Assembly: GCA_025558095.1 (NCBI GenBank)
Contig: JAIVFI010000030.1
Span: 310,001 to 374,000, forward strand
DNA: 64,000 nt
Direction: 5' to 3'
Source: Hyaloraphidium curvatum
Lineage: Eukaryota; Monoblepharomycota; Hyaloraphidiomycetes; Hyaloraphidiales; Hyaloraphidiaceae
This document shows, piece after piece, positions 50,134 to 60,196 of this stretch. The position numbers were made by a program, and so were the translations under genes. The stretch's first letter is position 1. The number at the start of each line of letters is the position of its first letter. The notes below the pieces were generated by a model. The model saw nothing but the letters and a program-made list of their open reading frames with translations. It was not told the DNA's origin and made no database searches.

Positions 50134-51590
50134 TTACGAGTACACAGGGCAATACGTCTCGATCGTGATGCCGACGCCCGCTCCCTTGAGCAAGGTGAAC
50201 AAGCCCACGGCGACGGAGAAGACTGTAACCACCAACGCCCTCACGAAGCCCGGGCCCACGTCGATCCCCGCTAGCCGGGCCGTGTAGGGCGCACCGTCCG
50301 CGCACAGGCGGAGCTGCACGAGGCGGGCTTTCAGGGTCGGCAGCGCGGGGTGCGCCGGGTCCGCCGAGGCCGCGAGGTCCGCGAGCTGCCGCTCGGCACG
50401 GGCAAAGAGGCGCGAGATGCCGTGCACTTGCGCGTTGCTGACAGTGAAGCTGAACAGCACTATCAGGAGATCTCCGAGGGCGAAAATCGGGTACGCGAAG
50501 TTGAGGACGGGAATGCAGGCTCCCGTGGTTGCGAAGATCACCCCAAAGACGAAAAAAGGCCAAGACCAGCAGCGTTGGGACGGCGACAAAAGCTTCCAGT
50601 GAAGACAATCGGCTCTGCCACTCCGCGGCGAGAAGGGCGTGAAGCATGGTGAAAGGCTCTTCGGCGCGGAGATCCGCACAGGTAACGGCAGCTCCAACAA
50701 AAGTCGGGTGCGGTACCGAGCAACAAGATCGCGTAGGGCGAGAATGACCGCTCGCTGGTGCAGGCGAAGAGAAAGCTCCAGTGTTTTGAATCCTGGTCGG
50801 ACGCTGAGGAAACTGATCGCGTACCAAAAGCTGTACACAGCTATGAGAGCAATGCAAACGGCGGCCAGCGCAGTGCTCCACGCAGTGGACCACGTGAGGG
50901 AAGAGAATGCTCCGAAGAGGCCTGTCCAGAGCGGCAGCAAGCCGCCGACCAAGGAAGCGCCGATAAGGTCGTAGAGCATCTCGAACACCTTTCCGGCACC
51001 CGCAGCCTGGGGAATTGCTCCCGCACAGGTCGTAGCGGGGCACGGGCATAGGTTGCTGTCCACGCTCGCGTCCGAGTTGTGAAGCAGGACTGCAGCGAGG
51101 GCTTTTCGCGGACGATCTCGGACCAGATGGCAAGTTGTGCCATGGAATGGTGCCGTGGGTGGATGGCACGCTTGATCGCAGAATCCAGAGCAGGTGATGA
51201 CGCGATGTTCGCCAACAAAACCAGAACGAAAACTGCCGTGGTAGCAGCTAGTTGAGGCGTCCCGAAAAGCGGAACTGCCGTACGAAACGCAAATCCCGTT
51301 GAGATGGCGAACGCAATCTCGCATAGGAGCATGAGAGTCACGATCAGAAGGTGACTGACAGGGCCGGAGAAGAACTGGAGTTGCACGATTCTCTTGAGCA
51401 GAGCGGTTGGAAGCGCGGCGAGGAGCCACGCGCGGGTAGGCAGACGCGCCTCGCGAAGGTCGGCGGCAGGGTCCGTGGGAAGCGGCGCCAAAGGCGAATC
51501 GTTCGGCGGCGGTTCAGGAAACAGAAGTAGCCATTCCTCCGGGGAGAACGAAAGCGGTGCCACGGGCGGAGGTGCCTCTGTCGTCTCCAT
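50134..51590 (-). CDS. Polytopic membrane protein with CPC-x4-C motif, copy 2, three frame breaks
   Basis: About 485 residues if continuous. It starts at ATG 51590 and keeps the family N-terminal motif LSFSPEEWLLLFPEPP, several helices (AATTAVFVLVLLANIASSP, TALAAVCIALIAVYSFWYAI and others), the loop motif SVDSNLCPCPATTC, GACIPVLNFAYPIFALGDLL, and the C-terminus VFSVAVGLFTLLKGAGVGIT ending ETYCPVYS. The reading frame changes three times, each at a single-base run: A4/T4 at 51103-51106, four A at 50699-50702 and six A at 50552-50557 (plus-strand bases). Between breaks the sequence stays conserved with copies 1 and 3, so this is either a very recent pseudogene or homopolymer error in the assembly. 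The F-box gene follows 88 bases downstream. Confidence 0.68.
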
Positions 51591-51776
51591 GCGGGCGAGT
51601 TCGAGCCCAGCAGCTGGCAGCTCGGGAGACAAGCAACGCGGGCCAGGGCACGCTCTGGAACTGAGCAGCACTGGCAAAGCACTCCCGCTAGCAGGAATCG
51701 GAGACGGCCAGAGGACAGCTGAACACGTTTGAAGGAGGGGTTTTCCGCAGAACCTCAACCGCAACGCCGCGCCGTC

Positions 51777-52612
51777 ATGACGTCTCTCTCGCCGCGCCGG
51801 CCGCTGGAGCCGCGCGGCCAGCGTTCGTCCCTTTTTGCTCCGCCGTCGCCCGTGCGGCGGCTCGGCCTCCCGTCGTCCCCGCCGGGCCCGGCCGCCCCGC
51901 AACCCGCGCCGACGCGCCTTGCGCCGCCGCTTCCCCCGAATCTCGCGCCGCACCCGGTCGACGCCGACACCGTCGCCGCTCTCCGCGCCCTCAACGCCCG
52001 GCTGCTGCCCGTGTCGTACAACGACCGCTTCTACGCGGAGCTGCTCGGCTGCCACCCGCCAGAGCTGTCGCGCGTTGTGCTGGACGCGGCCGGGAACGCC
52101 GTCGCCGCCCTTTGCGCGAGGCTGGAATGGGATTATCCAGTGGTGCCGGGGGAGGGAAAGAGGGCGATGTTTCCGCCGCACCCGAACGCCCGACCGCGGG
52201 GGCCGCTCCGCGTGTACCTGATGACCATTGGCGTGGACCCGACGATGAGGGGAGCCGGAATCGGGACGGCATTGCTGGAAGGCATGCTGGAGCAGGCCGC
52301 TAAGTGGAAGGACGCCGGGGTGGGGAGGGTGGTCCTCCATGTTTGGACCAAGAACGAGGAGGCGGTCGGGTGGTACCTCAAGCGCGGCTTCAGCAAGGTA
52401 GGCAGCTGATTTGGAAGGGACGATGGACTGTTGCTGACATCACATTCTGCCGGTGCTACCCACAGGTCGCCCTCGAGAGCGGCTACTACTCGCGCAACCG
52501 CGGCGTGGAGCCGCCCGACGCCTGGCTTCTGGAGCACCCGCTCGGAGGCAAGCCCGCGCCCGAGTGCGGCCCGCGGGAACTCCGCACGGACGAGGACGAA
52601 GAAAGTACTTGA
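51777..52612 (+). CDS. NAA50-like N-alpha-acetyltransferase (GNAT)
   Basis: 255 residues from two exons (51777-52397 and 52466-52612; 68-base intron GTAGGC...CCACAG with CTGAC branch). After ~55 Pro-rich residues the GNAT fold begins: TVAALRALNARLLPVSYNDR and FYAELLGCHPPELSRVV match the start of NAA50/SAN. The acetyl-CoA loop is VDPTMRGAGIGTALLEGMLE (R/Q-x-x-G-x-G/A). Then VVLHVWTKNEEAVGWYLKRG, FSK and, across the intron, VALESGYYSRNRGVEPPDAW, with the Y-Y-x-R-x-x-x-P-P ending seen in NAA50. NAA50 acetylates N-terminal Met-hydrophobic peptides and associates with NatA; it also supports sister-chromatid cohesion in animals. Here it has an unusual N-terminal extension. Confidence 0.85.
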
Positions 52613-52851
52613 GCGCCTGTCGGTGCCGCTCGGCCGCTGGATGCGGCGCGAGGCTCGGGGCGCGACCCGGACTGGAAGTTCTTGGCGAGGTACCCGCTAT
52701 GTATGTCGATTCCCGATCGAGATTCCCCTGTATTGTGTTTTTGCAATGCAACGCAGTTCGATGAACAGAACGAATGATTTCACTGGGCACGACAGTTCGC
52801 GAAGAAGGCTATATACACATTCGAAGAGTACAGTAGAGAGACGCTCCGGCC

Positions 52852-53877
52852 TCAAGCGGATTCGGCCGGGCCGGCGAACTCTTTGTTGTACAGCCTCCGC
52901 ATGGTTTCGACGCCCTTGAGGTCGTCCACGTACTGCGCCAGCCTGGTGATCTTGCCCGTCGCGGGGTCGAGCATGATGCGGTACATGGTCTGCGTGACCT
53001 TGACGGGGAAGAGGCCCTCGTTGACGACCTCGGCGCGGACAACGGCAGTAAAGGGCTGCGCGGGAGAAGGTCATGGCCTTCCAATGAATCCGGCCTGCCG
53101 GGGCGACGGACCCACCTCGAGCGTGTACGGCTTCTCCAGCATCTTGACCGATTTCATCCCGCCGTCGAAGCTGGCCTTGACCAGCGCGTCGCCTTCCTTC
53201 CCCTTGCACACCTTGAACCACGGGGCGATCCAGACGGCGTCGTCGGCGAACATCTCGGACAGCCCGGCGGCGTCGTGGGCGTTGATGAGGTCGAACACCT
53301 TGTGGAGGGCCGCCTGGGCTTCTGCTTCGCCCGGGATCGGGCCGCCGATGATCCTTGTCATGACGTCCTGGATCGTCTTCACGGCCGAGGCGTCGGTGGG
53401 GTCATTCACGCCGATGCTGCGGACCGACTCGAGGGCGTCGTTGACAAAGTTGATGGAGTGCGTTCCGTACGAGGCCTGGATCGCAGAGGCGAGTCAGCTC
53501 AAACTCTTAGCAAGCATCGGCTGAGAACTCACGCGGCCGCCGGCGCCATCGTTCATGGTCAGGGTGAACTCGGAGACGACGCAGTGGATTCCCGGCGCGA
53601 CGTCCATGACGACCACGGGGCCTGCCCTGCGCTCGTACTTGAGGTCAAAGTCCTTGATGTATCTTTTCAGGACAGTGGTAATCTCTTCCTTGCCCGCCAT
53701 GATGCCTGGAGGGGCGTGGGAGTCAGAGCTTCTCCAGAATCGTGCACCGGGCAACGCACCCAGCGAGCCGACCATGCTGCAGCCCTGGGCGTAAGGGCCA
53801 ACGTCGGCAATGCCGGCGTTGAGGTTGTCGTAGGCGCGCCGTTCGCGCTCGATGAGCTGCTCGCGCGTGGGCGACAT
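52852..53877 (-). CDS. Double SnoaL-like protein, tandem twin A
   Basis: 284 residues from four exons: 53877-53760, 53705-53533, 53475-53116 and 53055-52852 (introns 54, 57 and 60 bases). Two SnoaL/NTF2 modules: the first with REQLIERERRAYDNLNAGIA, IMAGKEEITTVLKRYIKDFD and CVVSEFTLTMNDGAGGR; the second with AALHKVFDLINAHDAAGLSE, MFADDAVWIAPWFKVCKGKE, PFTAVVRAEVVNEGLFPVKV and LDPATGKITRLAQYVDDLKG. The closing GKITRL-type strand is typical of the fold. Function unknown; the paired modules may form an internal dimer. It is followed upstream by twin B with identical length and matching intron phases, so they arose by tandem duplication after the introns were in place. Confidence 0.8.
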
Positions 53878-54275
53878 GCTTCTCGAGAGGCGCTCGGAGT
53901 CAGAGCCATGCGTGCGGCGGCGGGGCCGCGTGTGCGACGGAGAAGTGCTCGGGACGCACCTTGGCCGTTGCTCGAAGGTAATGAAGTGCTTTGCAGTGCT
54001 AGTGCTTCGGAGAATGTTGGTGAATGCTGTGCGAGTCACACAGACGAGATGGATGTTGATATCAGATGGAGCGCCCCGGAACATGCCGGCGGCTGGAGCA
54101 TGATTCACCCTCGACGACAGCATGCCTGGCACTGACTTTTGAGCAAAGGCCCAAAGAAATGAACGGAAAGTGGAGACGGGGTAATGATGCGATGATTGAC
54201 GGCATCTTGGCGGCACACAGCGCCAAGGAAGGACAAAATCGAACTCTACATGCAAGATTCGGTCGAGTATTCTGC
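53878..54275. other. Spacer between the tandem twins
   Basis: 398 bases between same-strand paralogues, holding the promoter of twin A and the 3' end of twin B. No gene seen. Confidence 0.45.
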
Positions 54276-55321
54276 TCAGGCCGACTCCGCCGCGTTCGCG
54301 TAGTCCTTGTTGTACTGCATCCGCATCGTCTCGACGTCCTTGAGGTCTTCCGGGTAGTTTGCCACCCTGGCGATCTTGCCGCTGGGGGGCTCGAGCGACA
54401 CCATGTAGAGGCTCTGCGTGGTCTTGACGGGGAACAGACCCTCGTTCATCCACTCGGTGCCGACGACGGCGGTGAAAGGCTGCCGAAGGGGAGTGAGGCA
54501 AGTACAGTTGTGCACGCCGGTGGAGCCCACGGTGAACGAATCGGGTTCGCCCAACATCTTGACCGACTTGAGGCCGCCTTCGAAGACGCTCTTGGCCAGC
54601 GCCATGCACGCCTCTTTGCCACGGCACACTTTGAACCAGGGCGCGATCCAAATGGCGTTGTCCGCCAGCGCGTCGGTGAACCCGGCGAGGTCCGCGGCGT
54701 TGGTCAGGTTGACGAGCTTGCTGAGGGCGGCCTTGGCTTCTGCACCTCCGCGAGGAGAACCACCGTCGATCCGCGTCCTGAGCTCCTTGATCGCGACTTT
54801 GTCTGCCGAGTTGATCGGGACGCTGACACTGCGGGTGGCCTCCAGGTTGTCGTTGAAGAAGTTGATGACGCGAACGCCGAAGGCGACCTTCGAACACAGA
54901 AGCGACAAAGAGTGCAAAGAGTTAACAGCAGTTCCGAACATGGCCTCCGCATTCAGATGTTTACCCTTCCTCCGGCACCGTTGTCGGTCGACCGCACGAA
55001 CTCGGACGCGACGGCGTGGATCCCCGGCGCGACGTCCGTGACGATGTCGGGGCCCGCTGTGCGATCGAACTTGGTGTTTCGCTTCGTAGCGCTCTCTGTC
55101 AGGACGGCAACGATCTCGTCCTTGCCGACGAAGATGCCTGGACGTAGGAGGCCGCTCGCGGAGCTGTTCCGGCGCAGACGCGGAGCTTCTCAATGCTTAC
55201 CCATCGCCGTGTGCACCAAGTGGGTGTCCTCGGCGTACGGACCATAGTCGGGGATCCCGGCGTTGAAGTTGTCGAAGCCGCCCTGCTCACGCTGAACGAT
55301 CTCGTTGCGGGTCGGGGCCAT
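54276..55321 (-). CDS. Double SnoaL-like protein, tandem twin B
   Basis: 284 residues from four exons: 55321-55201, 55137-54965, 54887-54531 and 54479-54276 (introns 63, 77 and 51 bases). Collinear with twin A: MAPTRNEIVQREQGGFDNFN, AGIPDYGPYAEDTHLVHTAM, IFVGKDEIVAVLTESATKRN, VASEFVRSTDNGAGGR, AALSKLVNLTNAADLAGFTD, ALADNAIWIAPWFKVCRGKE, PFTAVVGTEWMNEGLFPVKT and LEPPSGKIARVANYPEDLKD. The four exon lengths match twin A to within three bases (121/118, 173/173, 357/360, 204/204). Activity unknown. The intron 2 donor is GTAAAC, weaker than the usual pattern, but the frame across it is conserved. Confidence 0.8.
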
Positions 55322-55951
55322 GTTCTGCCCGAAGATACGCCACAGTCGCTCCAAGGTCTCGCAGCATGGGTGGGGACGGCTCACTTTTCGACAATGAGTA
55401 CTCTGCGGTCGGGAGATGCGTTGCGGGTTGGACAAGTGTCGTCGAATGGACGGTAGGTGAGTCAACCCGATCGATCGGGGACGCTCGCACAACCTTTCGG
55501 AAAAAGAGAGCGGGAATCAGAGATTCCCAAAGGGCGCGATGATTTACAAAAGTCACCATGTTCAGGATGGACGGATGTCGGCTTTTGTCCGAAGCCGAGC
55601 GCATGATGCTCACCCGCGACGCTCGCGTCCAAGGAGCCCAGACCCCTAGTCAGACAACTTGAGCAATGTAGGTTGCAGAGTACGAGCCATGAATCCTTCT
55701 CCGCTTCCAATCGGGAATCTGGAAGGCTTCCATCGGTCCGGGTGAACTGGCTGGACCCGGACGCCAGCGGCGGCTCTTTGCCACAAAGCTTCGCCCGCAG
55801 CACCGTCTCCCACTCCACCGCCGAGCAAGTCGGCGCTCACCGACGGCACGGGCCTGCCTTCGAAGCAAGCGCAGTCTCCACCGCGGCGCCTTCGGAGCAC
55901 TCTCCGACCGAACGTGGCCCCTGAAGTGCTCCGGACCGTTATCTCCGCACC
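55322..55951. other. Divergent intergenic region
   Basis: 630 bases between SnoaL twin B (minus) and the Baeyer-Villiger monooxygenase (plus); a candidate shared regulatory region. No coding feature, RNA gene or repeat is convincing. Confidence 0.45.
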
Positions 55952-58334
55952 ATGGCGCCCTCCGGCGATGCGACGGGCGCGGCAGCCGAGCCCATTGTGG
56001 ACTTTGACAACCTCGGCTTCGATCCAATAGCTCTCCGCCGCAAGTACGATGAAGAAAGAGACCGGCGGATCAGGCCGGACGGAAACGTTGGTTCTCGCCG
56101 ACCGCGGCCGCCCGGATCCCCTGACGTCCTTCAAGGATCAATACGTCAACATCTCGGACTTTTCCGAGTACCTGGTGGACCCGTATGTCCCCCACATCGA
56201 GCGGGAGCAGCTCCATGACGAGGTCGACGTGCTCATCGTCGGCGGCGGCTTCGGTGCCCAGCTCGCGGCGGTTCGGCTCCAGCAGGCCGGCGTGGGGGGC
56301 AAGCGGGTGCGAATCGTGGAGAAGGGCGGCGATTTTGGCGGGACGTGGTGTGGGTCCATCTTTGGCCGCTCCTTCTTGCGAGCCTGATTCGAGAACACTG
56401 TTGCAGACTGGAACCGCTACCCCGGGGCCCAGTGCGATATTGAGAGCTACATTTACCTTCCCTTGCTGGAAGAGACAGGCTACATGCCCGTTGAGAAGGT
56501 AGGCCCTCTTTCTCTCTGGTTTCTTGATCTCTGATCCTGGTTCCTGCAAAGTACACGCGCGCAGCCGAGATCCTCGCGTACTCCAGGGTGATCGCGGAGA
56601 AGTGGAACCTCTACGACCAGGCGATCCTGCAGACGGAGATCACGGGTATGAAGTGGGAAGAGGCATCGTCGCGCTGGGTGGTGACCACGAACCGGGGCGA
56701 CGAAATGCGCGCCCGCTTCGTGGCGCTGGTCTCGGGGCCGCTGCACCGGCCTAAGCTCGTTGGCGCCCCCGGGATCGAGAGGTTCAAGGGACACAGCTTC
56801 CATACCTCCCGCTGGGACTACGAGTACACGGGCGGCGGGCCGAACGGGGGCCTGGACAAGCTGAAGGACAAGCGCGTGGGCATCATCGGTGCGGCGCGAC
56901 AGCTTTCTTCCCGTGCTCCCGATTGCAGCTAAAGCTGTAAACTGCAGGCACCGGGGCCACCGCCATCCAGTGCGTCCCGCACCTCGGGGAGTCGGCCAAG
57001 CACCTCTACGTGTTCCAGCGCACGCCGTCGGCCGTGAGTGCCAGAGGCAACAAGCCAACCGACCCGGAGTGGGTCGCGTCCCTCAAGACGGGGTGGCAGG
57101 ACGAGCGCAAGACCAACTTCAACAACATCATGGCACCGAGCATGCATCCCGACGACATGGTCACTGAGGATCTCGTCCAGGACGGCTGGACTAGCATCTT
57201 CACGGTCTGTGGTCTTGCAGGCGCGGACGATACCGAAGCTGACGTTCGACGCCGCCAGATCCTCGCCCAGGCCGCCAAGACGGCCCCGTTGGACCCCGCC
57301 AAGATGGCCGAGCGCATCCAGCTCGCGGACTATATCGCCATGAACCGGATCCGCGACCGCGTTGACCTGATCGTCAAGGACAAGAAGACTGCCGAAGCGC
57401 TCAAGCCGTGGTACAACTTCTTCGTGGGTGTCTCCGACGCGATGGTATCCTGGCCTCTGATGCCCGTCCCGCGGATGGCGTCGTTGCTCCTCCCGGCAGT
57501 GCAAACGGTACGTCATGGCCTTCGTATCCCACCACGCACCCCTTCCTCACACGATTGCAGCCCGACATTCAACGACGACTACCTCCCCACCTTCAACCGC
57601 CCCAACGTCACGCTCGTCGACACCGCTGGCAAGGGCATCGAGCGCATCGAGGAGACCGGCGTGGTCGTGGACGGCAAGCTGTACGAAATCGACTGCCTCG
57701 TCTACGCGTGCGGCTTCGAGGTCGGCACGAGCTTCTCGCGGCGGTGCGGGTTCGAGATTTACGGGAGGGACGGGGTGAGCCTGACGGAGAAGTGGGCAGA
57801 CGGGTGCAGGACGCTGCACGGGTGAGTCGTTATGCGTTTTGCGGGCGTGGAGGCAGGACTGACTTTGCTCGGCCCCGTGTCGCCCAGGATGACCACCAAC
57901 GGCTTCCCCAACGCCTTCATCTTCATGCTCCAGCAGGCCGGCTTCACCGGCAACGTCCCGCACGTCCTGGACGAGCAGGCCCGGCACTTTGCCTACATCG
58001 TCAGCAAGGCGCTGGAGCAGGGCGCGAAGGAGGTCGAGTGCACCACCGAGGCCGAGGACGCGTGGGTGGAGGAGTGCGTGAACAAGGCGCAGCTGCGGAG
58101 GGAGTTCCTTCAGGCCTGTACGCCTGGATGTGGGCATTCCGCCGACTTTGCAACGCCAGTTCGGCAACTGACGATACGACAACAGATTACAACGACGAGG
58201 GAAAGCTGGGCAAGTCGGCGCTCATCGTGGCGCGCAACTCGCCATACGGGGCTGGATCGCAGGCGTTCATTCGCCTGATCAAGGAATGGCAGAAGGAGGG
58301 GAACATGAAGGGGCTGAAGGTGACTTTGGAGTAG
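55952..58334 (+). CDS. Baeyer-Villiger-type flavin monooxygenase (cyclohexanone monooxygenase-like) with a micro-exon
   Basis: 637 residues from nine exons: 55952-56086, 56136-56349, 56407-56498, 56552-56888, 56948-57423, 57500-57507, 57561-57821, 57888-58129 and 58186-58334. It uses FAD, NADPH and O2 to insert oxygen beside a ketone. First Rossmann motif: [20 protein letters not shown]; then [20 protein letters not shown] across intron 2; the BVMO fingerprint [17 protein letters not shown]; second Rossmann motif [13 protein letters not shown] across intron 4; [20 protein letters not shown] built through an 8-base exon; [15 protein letters not shown]; and CTPGYYNDEGK. The cofactor and fingerprint residues are all present. 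The CHMO-like ending ([20 protein letters not shown]) also fits. It diverges from a SnoaL-type gene. Confidence 0.9.
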
Positions 58335-58449
58335 ACCTACACGAGTTGATTTGCATTGCTTTGGATTGGATTGAGCAGACCAGGAGGTACTTATACACAG
58401 AACAAGCCGAAAGTAATACAGCGGTCTCAACCGCACTGGCGACCCTTGA

Positions 58450-60107
58450 TCACACATCCATCACATACGCAAGCGCCTCCTCCATGCCAGGCTCCGCGTC
58501 TACCACCGGGATCCCCCCAAAGTTGCACCGCAGCACCGTCCTCCTCAGCGCGTACGCGACCGCAAACATCGTCTCGGCGTCAGCAATCCCCTCGCAGCCG
58601 TAGATGTTGAGCTCTCTCAGGTTCGGGAAGGCCGCGGCGAGGGCCACGATGGATGCGTCGTCGACGGCGGAGAGCCCGGCCACGGAGAGGGAAAGAAGCG
58701 GACGGCGACTTCCGGTGAGCGCAGATATGGTTGCCGACGACACGGAGGTGAAGGAGATGTCCAGCTCGGCGAGGTTCCTCGCGGACTTGACGATGGCTTC
58801 CACGGAGGCGTCCTGCATCCGAGCGGCGGGCCCGGGTAAGCCTCTCGCAGGGAGGCGGCGAATGCCCGACCCACCGTGATTTCGGTAGCGCGCAGCCTGA
58901 CGACGCGGAGCCCCGGATTCGCTTCCGCAAGCCTAACCACCGCAGCGTCCGACACCTGCGTGAACCCCAGGTCGAGGAGCGCGAGAGAGGTCGTTTGCAG
59001 CTCCGACAGCGGACCGTCCGAGATGGACGTGTTCCTGAGATCCAGCAGCGTCATCTTCCGGGCCTTGGCGAAGGCGGAATGGAAGGCTCCGTCGCCGATC
59101 TCGCCGCAGGAATGGAGCCTCAGCCTCGTGATCGAATCGACCGAATCCACGAAACCACGGAAGTCTTCGTCCGCAAAGGCGACGATCGGCATGCCCAAGT
59201 CGGCTCCCGCCTCGCTACGAGTCCAGGGTCCCAGCAGAAGACTCTCGAGGGAGCGGGGGCAGCACGACGCGATCGCGTCGAAGGGGCTGGACATTTCGAG
59301 CACGCCGGACACCGACAGGGTCTTGAGTTTCGGGAGTCCCTCGAACACCGTGATCCAATCCAGCACATCGCAGTCCGCGTTGTGGGCGAGAAGGTGTTCG
59401 AGGCGGGGGTCGAGGCTCGTGAGGAAGTCGGTGGCGTGGAACAGGGCGCTTCCGCGGATCGAGACGGACTTGAGCTTCCGCTGGTAGCTGAGGTTGCAGG
59501 CGATGGTCGCCAGCGTATCGTCGTCCTCCAGGTCGGTGACCACAATGTCCGCGCGTCGGAGGGCGTGATTGAAAGGAACTCCCCTGCCGCACACCATCGC
59601 CGAAACCCCCTTTTCGAACAGTTTGACGCGATCCGACTCGGTGCCCGTCCGCCGCAAGTACGAGGGGGCCTTCTTCTTCGACACCTCGAGCTGCACGCAT
59701 TCCCAGATCCTCGGCGACGCGACCTCGAAAAAGAGCCAGCTGACGCGGCAAAGCTTGGCCGCGAGCTTCCTGCGCGGCAGGCACCAGCAGCCGCAGCCGA
59801 ACCGCTCGCACGCGTCGCCGCAGAACGGAGAGTCCAGGTGGGGGCACGGCGGGAGGGCAAAGCTCGCGATCATCCGCAGGATCTCGGGCGGCAGGCGCGG
59901 GCTGCCGGGGTTCCCCGCCTTCTGCCGGGTTTCGGCGTTCTCCGAAGAGGGTGTGAATGTGCCGAACACGCCCTCCGCCTCGCCGTCGGGGCCGGCGGGC
60001 CGGAGGAAGGCCTCCAGCCGGGGCTGCTGCGCCGGTGCCGTTGACGTGCCCGCGCGGCTTAAGTCGCGGCCCGGACGCGCGGCATCGGTCGACGACTGAG
60101 CAGGCAT
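58450..60107 (-). CDS. F-box/leucine-rich-repeat protein, paralogue 1
   Basis: 531 residues; exons 60107-58875 and 58812-58450, 62-base intron (GTGGGT...GATGCAG). About 70 disordered residues precede an F-box-like helix set PGSPRLPPEILRMIASFALP, containing an inserted Cys cluster (CPHLDSPFCGDACERFGCGC), then RKLAAKLCRVSWLFFEVASP. LRRs follow to the C-terminus, with consensus-like units LKTLSVSGVLEM, MTLLDLRNTSISDGPLSELQ, LALLDLGFTQVSDAAVVRLA, LRVVRLRATEIT, LAELDISFTSVSSATISALT and LRELNIYGCEGIADAETMFA (RNI/AMN1-like). Predicted substrate receptor of an SCF ubiquitin ligase; the Cys cluster in the F-box is unusual and may bind zinc. The gene starts 90 bases downstream of membrane protein copy 3, same strand. 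Confidence 0.8.
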
Positions 60108-60196
60108 GGATTTGAGGACGTGCGAACGGCGGCGGTGCGGGGAGGGAAGGGGGGGGCGCGCGGGGCGAGAACGCGGTTTTGGTGCCACCACCCGGA

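Noticed and set aside
52697-53221. 174-codon minus-strand frame over SnoaL twin A exons 3-4
   Set aside because: It is offset by one frame from the conserved SnoaL reading and has no ATG-supported or conserved content.
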